From: Holothuria scabra
Lineage: Eukaryota; Echinodermata; Holothuroidea; Aspidochirotida; Holothuriidae
NCBI GenBank assembly: GCA_037179385.1
Contig: CM074179.1
Coordinates: 29,952,046-30,016,045 of the forward strand
DNA: 64,000 nucleotides
Direction of reading: 5' to 3'
Numbering within the stretch: position 1 is the first letter of the stretch; every line of letters begins with the position of its first letter. The notes beneath the pieces were generated by a model. It did not search any database and had not been told where the DNA came from. It saw nothing but the letters and a program-made list of their open reading frames with translations. Below are positions 21,946-33,899 of this stretch, one piece after another. The translations under genes and the position numbers were made by a program.

Positions 21946-22475
21946 ACAAGTTCATCTGATTATGAAATTACACACTACAAAATAGTCATTCATGTAGCCT
22001 AAGCCCATGCTACAAACGCCCTCAACAAAAAAATATATAATATAGCCAGGGACCTAAGCCACCCTTTCACTCTTGAATAAATACAAAAATTACAGCTGGG
22101 TCGATAAATGGAATCCACCAGTCACCATTAACATGCATAGTACTACAACTAGGCTTCCATGGTTATCATAACAAACAATATAATATTAAAAAGCACTGCT
22201 TCAGTGTTGTAGCCTAGGCTATAGCCTAAGCTTACCAAGCCCATAAACTGTTAAAGCATTTAAACAATATTATTTGCAGCCCTAGACCTTAATCGATCGT
22301 AACGTTCACTTCGACATTCTATCAACAACGTTCACTACCAAAGTCTTAAGTTAAACTTTGTTTCTGCATATGATCTCATTTGTGGCTGAAGCATCGTCAC
22401 GGAGTTCACTGTACAAACATTAGCAGCGAACATCATAACTGAGAAACATTGCATTGGTTTCTAGCAAAGAACTGG
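21946..22475 (+). repeat. Tandem duplication, unit 1 (530 bp)
   Basis: The unit begins cacaagttcatctgattatg and includes taataaatacaaaaattac-type text, aacaatataatatta and cctagaccttaatcgatcg. The next unit starts at 22476 with the same phrases in the same order. Unit 1 has a short aaatatataatatag run exactly where unit 2 has the long (TA)n. Confidence 0.8.
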
Positions 22476-23139
<664 letters not shown>

Positions 23140-23160
<21 letters not shown>

Positions 23161-23460
23161 CCAAAAAACTGTTACGATGTTATGTATTCCCTTGCATTTT
23201 AGCCCATTACTCAACAAACCTTTCGACAAATGTCTCCCCATTACTTTGGAAATACTGTGAAAATATAGCAACGCCGCGAATTCCACAGCGCAGCCAAGGG
23301 CAGCAAAGTAAGTGAACAACGTAACTGTGAAACTATGCATTTTGGTTTTTGACAACAAACTGTTACGACGTTATGGATTTCTTTGCATTTTGATCTATTT
23401 CTCAACAAATACTGGTGAGAAATGTCTCCCATCTACTCTGGAAATACTATTAAATAAACC
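23140..23460 (+). repeat. Local tandem duplication (~185-bp units)
   Basis: The phrases aactgttacgatgttatg, cttgcatttt, ctcaacaaa, aatgtctccc and tggaaatact occur in this order near 23167-23255 and again near 23350-23450. Coding is not supported. Confidence 0.6.
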
Positions 23461-23759
23461 AGGGATAAAAAGTAGTAGCCATAAAATGTCGTCATGCTCA
23501 CAAATATTGGTTTGTTGGTCCCATCGTGACATGAGAATCGAAACACGATCGTTTCTATGCTGGGCTAGGCCTAACCAACACATTAAACGAACATGTACAG
23601 ATATCACTTGCTGTTACGGTCTTACGAAACGTAATTTTACATACCTGAAATGTCTTCAAATAATGTTTTTGTCACTAATCCATGAAACAACAAAAAATAC
23701 GTCAATTATACTGCTGTACCCGGCTAACAACATCGTAACATAAGCAACAGCGTAACAAC

Positions 23760-24500
23760 AAGAAACGGCGTAAATTTTAGGTCCAGCCTACAACTCCTGG
23801 TGTGGAAAAGGTATGCTGATAGATATCAGTTACGTGCGTTAGTTAGTGGGCTTGCAAAACAATGCACAACCCGCTGGAGTTTCCCTTCTGCAGTTACGTG
23901 CGGTATTCCAAGTGTAACGTCGTAGGAAACACGAGAAACGAATGCAAGGGTATGCTACTGTGGCAGAACAAATGGATAGAATGTTATTCTGAAGTACATT
24001 TTCCAACGAAAGAACAAGCCCAAAGGCAGTGAGTGCTATTTTAGTACCAGTATGACAAGAAGGAAGGAATGCATTTCTGTCGTAACAATGTGAGAAACGA
24101 TGTGTTACGATGTTGCACGGTACTTTACGAGGCCCATTCATATTGACGATATGGTATAAACTGCTAGAAAATGAATTTCTGTGGCTAATACCACCCCATA
24201 GATTAATGTGCTAAGTGGATAAGCATGTATGGCAGTGTTTTATGGTTCCAAAACTTCCTTACTTTGGAGAGGTATTTATGTCACAGAACTTCAAAATAAA
24301 ACAGAGAAACGAAATAAAAAAAAACACTCAGAATCATAGCATTCTTCAGTTTTTATTTGAAACCACTTTGGTACACATCTTAAAAACATCAACTTCATGA
24401 TATAACCTGAAAAAAATTCACAAAATGCATTTTAACTATTAAAATCCTTTGGCATAAGTCAATGCAGTTTGGATTGAGGTATGGTCTCCATATTTATGGA
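23760..24500. other. Non-coding stretch
   Basis: I see no gene and no clear transposon structure. An A-rich run lies near 24315. Confidence 0.4.
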
Positions 24501-24504
24501 AACA

Positions 24505-25186
24505 CCCATTTACGTTAAGGTCTGTTTTACTGGCTAGGCCTAGGCTATGCCAAACATTACTACTTAGCAACTGGCCTGCTAGTATGCCTAACGTTAGGCT
24601 ATAGCCCTAGGCTATTACTACTATTACACTAGCTGACTAGCACACGCACATATTCTTCTGTACTATACCGGCCGTATGTACGTACGCAGCTGTGACGACA
24701 AGAACCGAACATTTCAAAATCATAATCGCATTTTTGAAGTCTAACTTTTTGTTCACTCGGAATTCCAAATGACAAATTTTGTTGCAAGGAAACTGGAAGA
24801 ATGGAACTTGAGTGAGTGAAAGATGTTTTTGAAGGTTTGCGCATTCTAGTTTCTTTCCGAATGATGTAATGCCCCATTGAAAGGCCCAATCTATAACGAC
24901 CGAGATAGGCCTAACGTTAGGGCTCACCTTAGGCCTATACAGTATACAGTACTGCATGGAATATCCGTTTAGACGTCAAATACCAAGAGATGACGTTCCG
25001 AAGCGTGACAGTTTGAGCATTCACGTTAGATTTTAAGTATTAGTAACATAACGGTTACTTGATTGGAGTAGGCTATTTACGTTAAGGTCTGTTTTACTGG
25101 CTAGGCCTTACGTTCGTACTTAGCAACTGGCCTGCTAGTAGGCTTTACGTTAGGCTATAGCCCTAGGCTATTACTTTTATAGTGGA
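24505..25186 (+). repeat. Direct repeats flanking dispersed repeat copy 2
   Basis: The sequence tttacgttaaggtctgtttt ... cttagcaactggcctgctag ... gctatagccctaggctatta at 24505-24628 recurs at 25073-25186. Between them (24631-25078) lies the second copy of the dispersed repeat found at 15946-16355. This looks like a tandem duplication or an unequal recombination product around the repeat. Confidence 0.65.
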
Positions 25187-25750
25187 TCTTGAGTTGGTCA
25201 GTATCCTCAGTTGGTCACTGTGTACAAAAGGTATGTCACGTAGACTACACAGAATACAACGCTTGTTGATCCACCGACTCATGGTATCACGATACATGAT
25301 AGCACAACCTGGCAATACCACACTAACAAGCCACTCTAACTGGGCCTAGCTAAGAGATTTTTCATGTTCCTTAAAAAGGTGAATCTTTTGGCAAACTTGG
25401 AACTTAAATGTTTCAGTTTGGGAGCCATGGATTCTTATCGCAGAATTTCTGAAACTAGCCCAGCCCTTGTAAGGATTTAGCCTAGCTAGGCGTAAGGGCT
25501 ATCCAGTCAAAACCAAAACGGGGGCTACCAAAACATCCCCGTGGTATTTTATATGGTCAGCCCAAACGTCCCCGAATAGACATCAAAACATAAAATTACA
25601 GAATCAAATGGAAACTTCCAGCAGAATGTGCGGGAAACATGAAAGGAATTGAAAAATGGGGTGTGGGGCTGTGGGCTTAAGCTAAGGACAGATTTAGGAA
25701 TAGTCCATTCAAGTGCTTGCTTTTTACGTACATGAAAACGGGCACGGAGA
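25187..25750. other. Non-coding stretch
   Basis: No gene is seen. AGGCCTA/CTAGGC strings continue to about 25500. Confidence 0.4.
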
Positions 25751-25762
25751 ACTAGTGAGAGG

Positions 25763-25870
25763 GCCAAGTCGAAAACGCGGAAATCGAAAAACCGCGAAGG
25801 TTGTCCAAAACACTGTCCGCGGTTTCCGCGTTTTTGACCTGGCTATATGGCCTGGTCGAAAACGCGGAAA
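25763..25870. repeat. Inverted and direct repeat of gtcgaaaacgcggaaa
   Basis: The arm gccaagtcgaaaacgcggaa (25763-25782) is inverted at 25823-25843 and repeated directly at 25850-25870, followed by a poly(T) run. This is a hairpin-forming small repeat of unknown family. Confidence 0.7.
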
Positions 25871-26377
25871 GTTTTTTTTTTTTTTTTCAGTCCTGCAATA
25901 GAACTAGAGTCTTATACAAACTGCGATACATGCTGTTATTCTACTATAGCTCATTGCTAAGAACGGAAATGTTATGGATGCACTGCCGATGCAGTCTTTC
26001 GACGTAACATAGTCTAGCCTGCATTACACGGCACCACATACGTAACTTGTGCGAGCGAATGCCAAAGCATACTGTGCCAATTAATTGACATCAGCTCATA
26101 CCACAAACTGGATGCTTAACATAATCCATATGACCTTGGTACTGCATGTGTGAATGGGATTTACCGTAGCGCACTGCTGGATACACCAAGGAGTTGTAGC
26201 TCCCTGGATACACACATGGAAACTGGTCCAGTGTTGAAACTGGTCCGTGCTACGTGTTTCATTTTACGATATTGATAACGGCAGCTTTAACGCAAAGCGT
26301 ACATGCAGTAAAGTGATGGATAACAACCAACTGTTCTGTCTAAATGAAAGAGTGCAATGTACTACCTTGATTAGATT

Positions 26378-26765
26378 ATGCAAATCCCCCCCCCCCTTAT
26401 TGGGGTAAATGTACATCAGAAGTCTTCAATTAATTCAATCAATCAATTAACTCGTTCAATTTGTTGGTATCATATTACACCCATTTTACACCGATGTCAC
26501 TGGTTGCTCGTGAATACAGTGTGCGTTTTAAAGGATTACTGCTCTGTTTTGATTGTCTTAAGGGAGCCGCCCCTGATTATTTAATACAACTTTTCAATAT
26601 CTATGAACCTATTCGTACTTTGAGGTCTTCTCCCAAGTTCGTACTAATATGCCCAAATTATTTTCTAATTTTGGAGATAGGTCTTTTGAAGTCTATGCTC
26701 ATAAAGAATGGAATCAGTTACCCCTTGTAATTCGATCTCTTTTGAACGAAATTTAAAGACTTCCT
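26378..26765 (+). pseudogene. LINE reverse transcriptase C-terminal remnant (CR1/L2-like)
   Basis: Two neighbouring frames read HITPILHRCHWLLV and ARE-YSVRFKGLLLCFDCLKG, AAPDYLIQLFNIYEPIRTLR, then FGDRSFEVYAHKEWNQLPLV. This is the well-known tail of CR1/L2/Jockey-type reverse transcriptase proteins (I-L-LHWLPV...FK-LL-FK-LHG-AP-YL...Y-P-R-LRSS...FG-RSF...WN-LP). It is frameshifted, 5'-truncated and short (~390 bp). The strain FNEI-stop-RLPFFF ends the ORF. No TSD was found. Confidence 0.75.
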
Positions 26766-26769
26766 TTTT

Positions 26770-27450
26770 TTTTTTATCGATGGCAAATTTTTGTTTCTTT
26801 TCGACCAAAGGTGGCGGAGATTTAGAGTGAAACTCACAAAAAACGGATTGGAACCCGATCGTTGTAATACTCTGTGCTTAAGTTAGTAATATGGCGAAAC
26901 ATCGCCATCAAATAAGATTAAATTAGGTTATAAGATATAACAAATAAAGATTAAACTTGCAATATTGTTTTTAAAAAAAGTTCAGAACGAATAAAATGTT
27001 TCATACCTGTTGAAAGAGGAACATCAGATCGCATTTTAGCAAATTTCATCCATTTCCCATGTTAGGCTCGCTAGATATAAGCAGATGAATTTGACATATT
27101 TTCTACAAAAAGTGAACTTGGAGCAGTCACATTTGTGGCATATGTCTTCTTTTTCTTTAATATTTAGTACCACTTTTATACATCTAGGCTCCGATTTATT
27201 GATAACAATAGCGCATACATGGCGATGAAACTTTAAAAACTTAACATGCCATGAGGCAAGATAGCATGCCTATTCCAATCAAGGTCAAGGCAGTAGGTTG
27301 TAAAAAAGGGAACAGCAAAACATGTTAATAATTTGAATCCAGTATGTCACACCTACTGGTTTCAAATATTACTGTTTTTAGAAAACCGGACTACTCATTT
27401 ATTAATATTTTGAGAAATTAGTTGTTTACAAATGAAGTCCAAATTTGCTG
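26770..27450. other. Non-coding stretch after LINE remnant
   Basis: It may include the 3' UTR of the CR1/L2-like remnant (aatatggcgaaacatcgcc near 26890, followed by A/T-rich DNA). No gene is seen. Confidence 0.35.
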
Positions 27451-27451
27451 T

Positions 27452-28033
27452 TTAGTAAATCGCGGTGAGAATGATGACGCTCTGACTTGACTGAATCATG
27501 TATGTAAAGGTATTCAGAGGTAAAGTACCGAGAACGTGGTTTTTTATGCATCTCTCACGATCGGGATGGTAATACCTGGTAGTTTCCTTGTTGGAAGCCC
27601 TCTTCTTCCCCCAATCTCCCTGAACAGGAAAGTGCCATCTTTCTTTATGCGCTAGTACTAAATCAAAGGGTCTAATTTTTTGCCGGTGACAAAAGTGTAC
27701 TCCGCATGTCTTGCACTGTCCTGCGTCTGAAGGCAGAAACTGAACCTCAAACACATTATCGTTGTGGTGGATGAGAGAGTAAGATGCACCATCTGCCTTG
27801 GATTCCTGCTGACTCTGGGATGGTTTCCATACTACTTTTTTGAACTTGTGTTTGTTTCTTATCCCCTTCTTCCCTGCGACCTCTTTGTCAACGTTGCCTT
27901 CAAGTAGGTCTGTCCGAGATAGTTTGGCCCCTCTTTTCCTTTTCAAATTGGCAATGGGCTACTGGAGAATTCCTTCTCGTTCTGCAACTGTGATGGAGTG
28001 TTTCAACTCACGTGTTCTTTGTTGTGGGTGCAT
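27452..28033 (-). pseudogene. Unrecognised ORF with C-x2-C...C-x3-H-like zinc motif
   Basis: From an ATG at 28033 the frame reads MHPQQRTRELKHSITVAERE, meets a TAG at 27959-27961, then stays open through NLKRKRGAKLSRTDLLEG, KFKKVVWKPSQSQQESKA, FLPSDAGQCKTCGVHFCHRQ, FDLVLAHKERWHFPVQGDWG and TTRYYHPDRERCIKNHV. The Cys/His positions (CxTC, FCH, YYH...RCI) resemble a zinc-binding module that I have seen beside transposase-like genes in cnidarians and echinoderms, but I cannot name it. The KR-rich start suggests a nuclear protein. The stop and the lack of downstream text argue for a gene fragment. Confidence 0.4.
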
Positions 28034-28261
28034 TCTACACGTCCGTACTTTCTGGTAGATGTGGCAACTTCATGATTTTTTTATTTCTTGTTGGCTGAAG
28101 CGAGGGTTTTCTTTGAACAGCTGTCGGTTTTTTTCATTAATTTCAAGACACTTTTGTTGAGGGCAGTTGCTGTTTGACTTGATTAACCAAAGTCTTCTTT
28201 GAGGCATTTAATCAAATCTGTAGAAAGTCCTTCATTTGGGATAGGGGCAATCGGGAGTGGA

Positions 28262-28390
28262 GGCAATCGAAACGGTTTTTGGTTTGCATGAAAAGAGAAA
28301 CCTATGCATTCATGATGGCGTGCGTGTGTGTGTATGTGCGTGTGTTTGTGTGGGTGTATGTGTGTGTGTTTATGACACTTTGCTTGTTTA
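28262..28390 (-). repeat. Conserved end module of the 145-bp array (copy 2, inverted)
   Basis: Contains aaacctatgcattcatgatg, a TG-rich microsatellite and tatgacactttgcttg, the reverse complement of the module at 15331-15425. Confidence 0.75.
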
Positions 28391-30205
28391 CACGATATCG
28401 TAAGAAAAGATCTGTCAATTCTCAAACTTGGTACACAGATACCCTATACTGAGAGGAAGAACCCTATAGATTTTGGTGGAGGTCAAAAGTCATCTGGGGT
28501 CACAGGGGTCAAACCCAGAAATCCTTGTTTACACGATATCTCAAGATAGGAAACTTAGATGCATTTCAAACTTGACACGTTGATGTGTTTTAATGTAAGG
28601 AAGAACCCTTCTTATTTTGTTGGCGGTCAGAGATCATTTGGGGTCACATGGGGTCAAACCCCGAAATCCTTGTTTACACAATGTCGCATGGTGGGAAACT
28701 TAAATTCATCTGAAACTTGATATGTTGATGCGTTATGATGAAAGGAAGAACCCTATTAATTTTCTTGGTGGTCAAAGGTCATCTGGGGTCACAGGGGGTC
28801 CAACCCTAAAATCCTTGTCTACACAATATCTCATGGCCGGACACTTGGATTCATTTCAAACTTGATATGTTGATGCGTTATGAGGTCAGGAAGATTCCTA
28901 TGTATTTTGGTGGAGGTCAGAGGTCATTTGGCGTCACATGGGGTCAAACCTCAAAATCCTTGTTTACACGATATCTCAAGATGGGAAACGGATTAATTTC
29001 AAACTTGACACGTTGATGTGTTATGGTGTAAGGAAGAACCATAGTTATTTTGTTGGCGGTAAAAGGTCATTTGGGGTCAAACCCCGATATCCTTGTTTAC
29101 ACGACATATCAAGGTGGGAAATTTGGATTGATTTCAAACTTGACACGATGATGCATTATGATGTAAGGAAGAACCCTATTGATTTTGGTAGAGGTCAAAG
29201 GTAATTTGTAGTCGCGTTGGGTCAAACCCAAAAATCCTTGTTTACACGGTATCTCAAGATAAGAAACTTGGATTGATTTCAAAATTTATGTGTTGATGCA
29301 TTATAATGTATGCAAGGACCCTACTGATTTTGGTAGAGGTCAAAGGTCATTTGGGGTCACATGAGGGTCAAACTCAGGAAACCCTGTTAAACGATATGTC
29401 AAAGTAGGAAGCTTGGATTGTTTAAAGCTTGGTTTGTTGATGAATTATGATGGGAGTGGACCTTTTTTATTTTGGTAGAGGTCAGAGTTCACATGGGATT
29501 ATCTTAGGTCAAACTATGAAAACCAAATTTTGTTTTCTATTTAAAGATAGAAAACTGGGATAGAGTTCAAAGTAAGTATGTGGATGTGTTATGGTAGGAA
29601 AATGGCATCTGCAGTGCTTGGTGAATTGTTACGTTCATTTGTTCACACCAAAGGTCAAACTTTGAAAACCTTGTCAAAGGGATATCTCAAGGTCGGAAAC
29701 TTGGATGGATTTCATAATTAGTATTTGGATGTGTTATGGGTGAGTTGAGAGTACCTGTTGTTTTTGGTGGAGGTCAATGGTCATCTAGTATCACCTGGCA
29801 TTAAACCTTTCTATCTCTTCTTTGGCATCTTCCAATAACATCATCAACTCGTTCCCATCCTCTGCGTCCAACATACCTTTGACCTTACCTTTGAGACCAA
29901 AAACTTTTCGAATAAAGAAGGACTGGTCTTTTCGAGATTGAATCCCAATGCCGTGAAGCTTCATCCGGCAGTTATTTTCAAAATGTTTGAAACATCTTAA
30001 ATGTGTAGCCAAAGGAAGGTCTGCGATAAACCTACTTCTCCATATGTTGTGAACCCTTTGGCGGCCCTAAACCTTGTTTGCAGAATATCTTAAGTCACAG
30101 TATGAAACTTGGCTTTTTGAATATAGAAGTGTTTTGGTTAAAAGAAAAACCAGTTACCTACTGGTGGAGTCAAAGGTCACTTTGGGTCACCGGGTGTTAC
30201 AAGAA
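28390..30205 (-). repeat. Degenerate ~145-bp tandem array (array 2, inverted)
   Basis: Roughly twelve diverged monomers are read in the opposite orientation to array 1: ccttgtttacacgatatctc, gggaaacttggattgatttc, a gttgatgcgttatgatg block, aaggaagaaccctattgatt and ggaggtcaaaggtcatctgg. AGGTCA pairs recur once per monomer. Between 29806 and 30072 the array is replaced by a fragment of the neighbouring MULE-like gene. Confidence 0.85.
29806..30072 (-). pseudogene. MULE-like transposase fragment, duplicate inside array 2
   Basis: This block is nearly identical to 30700-30968, coding ATHLRCFKHFENNCRMKLHG, then RKVFGLKGKVKGMLDAEDG and NELMMLLEDAKEEIE in the minus frame. It is sandwiched between AGGTCA-array monomers on both sides. 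It shares the sequence ttcatccggcag and the following agccaaaggaaggtctgcg with the main copy. It probably results from a local duplication or gene conversion. Confidence 0.8.
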
Positions 30206-30249
30206 ATGTAGCATTTTATTGAAAAGAACATGTATGTTTCATCGAAACC

Positions 30250-31351
30250 TCAATGCATTTTTGCAATCTGCTTGGACACGGCGTTCTCGATACTCATCTC
30301 GTGAAACTGAATTACATACAGTTCCCTCTCTTCGTTGACCATTTCGAACCATGTTTCTTTGGAGAGTTCACAGTGCTTTGCAACCTCGGCTAGTTCATAT
30401 ACGTCACTTAAATCGGCGATCGCAAGAGACACCTCTCGTCTTTGGTCTTGCGTAACAGTTTCAAATACATCTTTAGTAAACTGTAATTTTTTCATGTTCT
30501 GCTTTGCGCCAGCTGTTTCCATATGTCCCTTAGTCTTCTTTAGGACGTTAGTGGTTTCCCGTCGGATCCAGGAGGTATACCGGCGTGACGACGAGCATTG
30601 CATATCATGTTGTCTCGCATCATTTCATAGTGGGAGAGAAGATAATCGAAGAATACTGGTTTGTACTTTTTACCCTGTCCAGACAAAGATGTTTCGTTGT
30701 TTTCTATCTCTTCTTTGGCATCTTCCAGTAACATCATCAACTCGTTCCCATCCTCTGCGTCCAACATACCTTTGACCTTACCTTTGAGACCAAAAACTTT
30801 TCGAATAAACAAGGACTGGTCTTTTCGAGATTGACTCCCAATGCCGTGAAGCTTCATCCGGCAGCTATTTTCAAAATGTTTGAAACATCTTCAATGTGTA
30901 GCCAAAGGAAGGTCTGCGATAAACCTACTTCTCTATCTGTTATGAACCCTTTGGCGGCCCTAAATTTTTCGCAGTTGGTAGCACACACTGTTGATAATAT
31001 CTTGTATGTAGTGTAGTAACCTTTCCGATGATGAATCATCATAGTTGGTCCCAAAAACACTGGATGTTCCCCTGTTACTTTTGATCTCAGAACAAGGTGC
31101 TTGTAAACGACAAGTGTGACTTCAAAGGCACCTAGACTAAATGTTGGATCCACAGAAAAGGGGAAGGTAAGACGGGGAGACGACGTGAACTCTCCCAACT
31201 TGTGACACATGATACAATCCCCCAAAACCCACACGTCAGCTGGTAGATCGGTATGGTGTAAAACAGTTTCCTCGTTCCTTTGTTTTGCATAAATCAGGAG
31301 TTCTTCAATTGGATCTTCCGCCTTTTTCGAGCGACTTTTGCATTCATATAG
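30250..31351 (-). pseudogene. MULE-like transposase, catalytic/C-terminal half
   Basis: The minus-strand frames give AEDPIEELLIYAKQRNEE, FPFSVDPTFSLGAFEVTLVV (first Asp), GEHPVFLGPTMMIHHRKGYY, KGFITDREVGLSQTF (second Asp), then after a frameshift ATHLRCFKHFENSCRMKLHG, VFGLKGKVKGMLDAEDGNEL, KPVFFDYLLSHYEMMRDNM and, after another shift, HMETAGAKQNMKKLQFTKDV. This is the pattern of a MULE-type domain family common in cnidarian and echinoderm genomes (DPTFxLG...GP...H...ATDGE...LxCxxHxxxN). Frameshifts near 30905 and 30560 inactivate it. The Tx1 LINE separates it from its N-terminal half. Confidence 0.75.
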
Positions 31352-31648
31352 TTGGTGTTTTGAGCGCGGTTAGAGTCCGGCGTTTTGCTGTTTCATTGGA
31401 CCGCCCGATTCTTCGTGAAGAAACTGGTAGACCTTGGAAGGCGCCTCTGTTTTCAATTCGTCTTAAGTCATTTGTTGAAGGCTTTTTGCACTTGCCTGGG
31501 TTTGAACTGCTGTGCTGAAGTTTTCTCTCAAGTTGCTGCGTGGCCTTGTGCCACAAACCTTTGCTGCTATGCCCGGGGGTCGGGATAGCAGTATCGTTAA
31601 GTTACAGTTTGAGTCGAGGGGGAATGTTACACCCCAGCATGTTTTTCT

Positions 31649-32704
31649 GTGTTGAAGAACAATAACGTAGAGGTTAAGGATATCCAGATGTTGCAGGCCC
31701 TTGCATCCCGGAATACATACGACCTGAAATTCCGGACTGATGCCGCCCGATTGAAGGGGGTTTCCTCCCTGAAGGGAGTGGAGGGTCTGACTGTCACCCC
31801 ATATGACCGCTCTGTGGTGGTGACAGTGTTGTACCTCAATTTTGAGGTAGGTCAGAGCCTGGTTGCGAGGGTTCTAGGACAGTACGGAACTGTCTCAGAC
31901 TGGCGTTGGGTGAAATACAGTGAGGGTGAATTAGCCTGTGTTCTCAACGGAAAGAGAGAGTTCCGTATGGAGCTGAAACGAGACATCCCCTCCGTCCTGT
32001 TCATAGGGTTCAAGGCCCACATCAGGTATTTTGGCCAGCCCCGCACATGTTTCCAGTGTAGAGAGGAGGGGCATGAGGCCAGGTCATGCCCAAACAAACG
32101 CTGTGGCAGATGCTTGCAGTTGGGGCATGACAGGGCAACATGTCCCAATGAGGTGCGGTGTAACCTGTGTTGGGAGGAGGGACATGTCTCCGGTGCCTGC
32201 CCCACATCGAACTCTGCGCGTGCAAGCGCAGATGTGGAGCCGGCAAGTGAACCCTCGCCTTCAGGCTCAGAACCAATGGTGGAGGAACCAGGGTCCCCTT
32301 CACCCGATGAGGTGGCACATCAGGTGGAACAAGAGTTCTTAGCGTCGAAGGGATGTGAGGTGATCTGTGGGAACCCTGAGGTGGGCCCTTCTCAGCCTTC
32401 CCCGTCAGTACCTGAGGCACACTCCCCACCAGCTCCTGGGGAGGCTGGAATACCAACAGTGGAGAGTGACCTTAGACTGTCATCAGACTCGGAGTCTGAC
32501 ACTGCCATGTCAGATGTGGGAGGACCTGCCTCAGAGCCTCCACCAAAGGACCCAGAGCCTCCACCGAAGGACCCACCATCTGGGGAGGGCTGGTTTGATC
32601 TGTGTGAGGCGGTTGCCGAGCCTAAGTTGAAAAGGTCGGCCTCAGGGGGAGGTGTCCGACCAGGGAGTTTATCCTTCTATGCCACCAGCACCAGACCCAT
32701 GTAA
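31649..32704 (+). CDS. Tx1-like ORF1, gag-like RNA-binding protein with three zinc knuckles
   Basis: An intact 351-codon frame. After ~120 residues with a gag-like fold come three CCHC knuckles: CFQCREEGHEARSC, CGRCLQLGHDRATC and CNLCWEEGHVSGAC, each with C-x2-C-x4-H-x4-C spacing. The C-terminal half is Pro/Ser/Glu-rich and low-complexity (EPPPKDPEPPPKDPP). In LINEs of this group ORF1 coats the RNA and delivers it to the nucleus. The upstream TAA and the first ATG support the start. ORF2 begins about 50 bp downstream in another frame. This is the best-preserved ORF of the element. Confidence 0.9.
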   Translation: MLKNNNVEVKDIQMLQALASRNTYDLKFRTDAARLKGVSSLKGVEGLTVTPYDRSVVVTVLYLNFEVGQSLVARVLGQYGTVSDWRWVKYSEGELACVLNGKREFRMELKRDIPSVLFIGFKAHIRYFGQPRTCFQCREEGHEARSCPNKRCGRCLQLGHDRATCPNEVRCNLCWEEGHVSGACPTSNSARASADVEPASEPSPSGSEPMVEEPGSPSPDEVAHQVEQEFLASKGCEVICGNPEVGPSQPSPSVPEAHSPPAPGEAGIPTVESDLRLSSDSESDTAMSDVGGPASEPPPKDPEPPPKDPPSGEGWFDLCEAVAEPKLKRSASGGGVRPGSLSFYATSTRPM

Positions 32705-32753
32705 TAAAAAGGCCAGGTCAGAGACGGTTTTGTAATTCCACACTCCACATTTC

Positions 32754-33886
32754 ATGAACGGTCCCTTGTCCCTCATGACCCTGAACGTCAACGGCATGAG
32801 GGACAGTCGGAAGCGGTCCAGAATATTCCAATTTTGTAAATCATTAGGTGTGGACTTCGTTTTCCTGCAAGAGACTCACATTGTTAATAAGGACGATGTC
32901 TACACCTGGTCCTACGAATGGGGTGGGGGTTTGCACGCTTCCTTTGGTTCTGCGTCTTCCTGTGGGTCTGTCATTTTAGTTGCACCAAGATGGACTTCCC
33001 TGGTCGAAAAAGTTGATCACGATCATGAGGGCCGGTTGGTATGCATCACCATCAAACATCCTTGCGGGAACTTCTTCCTGTGTAACGTTTATGCACCCAA
33101 CCAACCAACAGACAGAAGGGATTTTTTGCTACCCTGCCATCCTTTGTTCCTGGCTGTGCCCCTTGTATCCTATCTGGAGACTTCAACTGTGTCCCTGACA
33201 CACAGTTCGATCGAATGTCCACCTTCACATCTTCAAGCTGTAGTGTGGGTATGGTGGAGTTGGACATGTTCACAAAGAGTCACGACATGGCTGACGTTTG
33301 GAGAGTGCAGCATCCTGGCTTGTCATTGTTCACTCGGCACCGCCCTGATGGCACGGACGCCTCAAGGTTAGACCGGGTGTACGCTCCACCTGCTCTGTCA
33401 CCAAGTGACTGTGAGGTTGTGGCATGTCCAATTTCGGACCATGATGCAGTTACTGTCTCATTCCAACCCCCAGAGTCATGGCCGGTAGGGAGGGGGTTCT
33501 GGAAAATGAACACAGATATTCTAACTGAGGCTGAATATAGCAAAGATTTTAAGGCCAGATACGAAGGGTGGCGAACTTTGAAGCCGGCCTTTTCAACAGG
33601 TTTAGAGTGGTGGGATGATGTACAGACCCGCATCAAACAGTTTACAGTGGAATATTGTGTAGCAAGAGCTCGTCGAAGAAGGGAGGAGTTCCTTTCACTT
33701 TGCTCTAGGGAGAGGAACGGGGACCCCTCCGCACTTCATGCAATCCAACAGTACCTTGATGGAAAACTACACGGGGCTCGGGTTCGTGCTCGTGTGCATT
33801 GTGTGGAGGCGGAGGAGAAACCAACCATTAAGTTCTACCGAGACGTCACAAAGAAAGCCATCGATCGCAGTATAAAAGCTGTGTAA
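32754..33886 (+). pseudogene. Tx1-like ORF2 endonuclease domain (frameshifted)
   Basis: ORF2 starts MNGPLSLMTLNVNGMRDSRK and has EEP residues in order: Asn in LNVNGMRD, Glu in FVFLQETHIV, GGGLHASF, VYAPNQPTDRR, then, after a shift near 33130-33180 (a T-run region), ILSGDFNCVPDTQF, DASRLDRVYA and ISDHDAVTVSF. All catalytic positions (N, E, D/N, SDH) survive, split across two frames. The linker toward the RT follows to 33886, where a frame break occurs again. In TPRT the domain nicks the target DNA. Confidence 0.85.
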
Positions 33887-33899
33887 GGACCCTCTCGAC

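Noticed and set aside
32022..32456. Antisense ORFs across Tx1 ORF1
   Set aside because: They are shadows of the codon bias of the well-supported sense ORF with CCHC knuckles.
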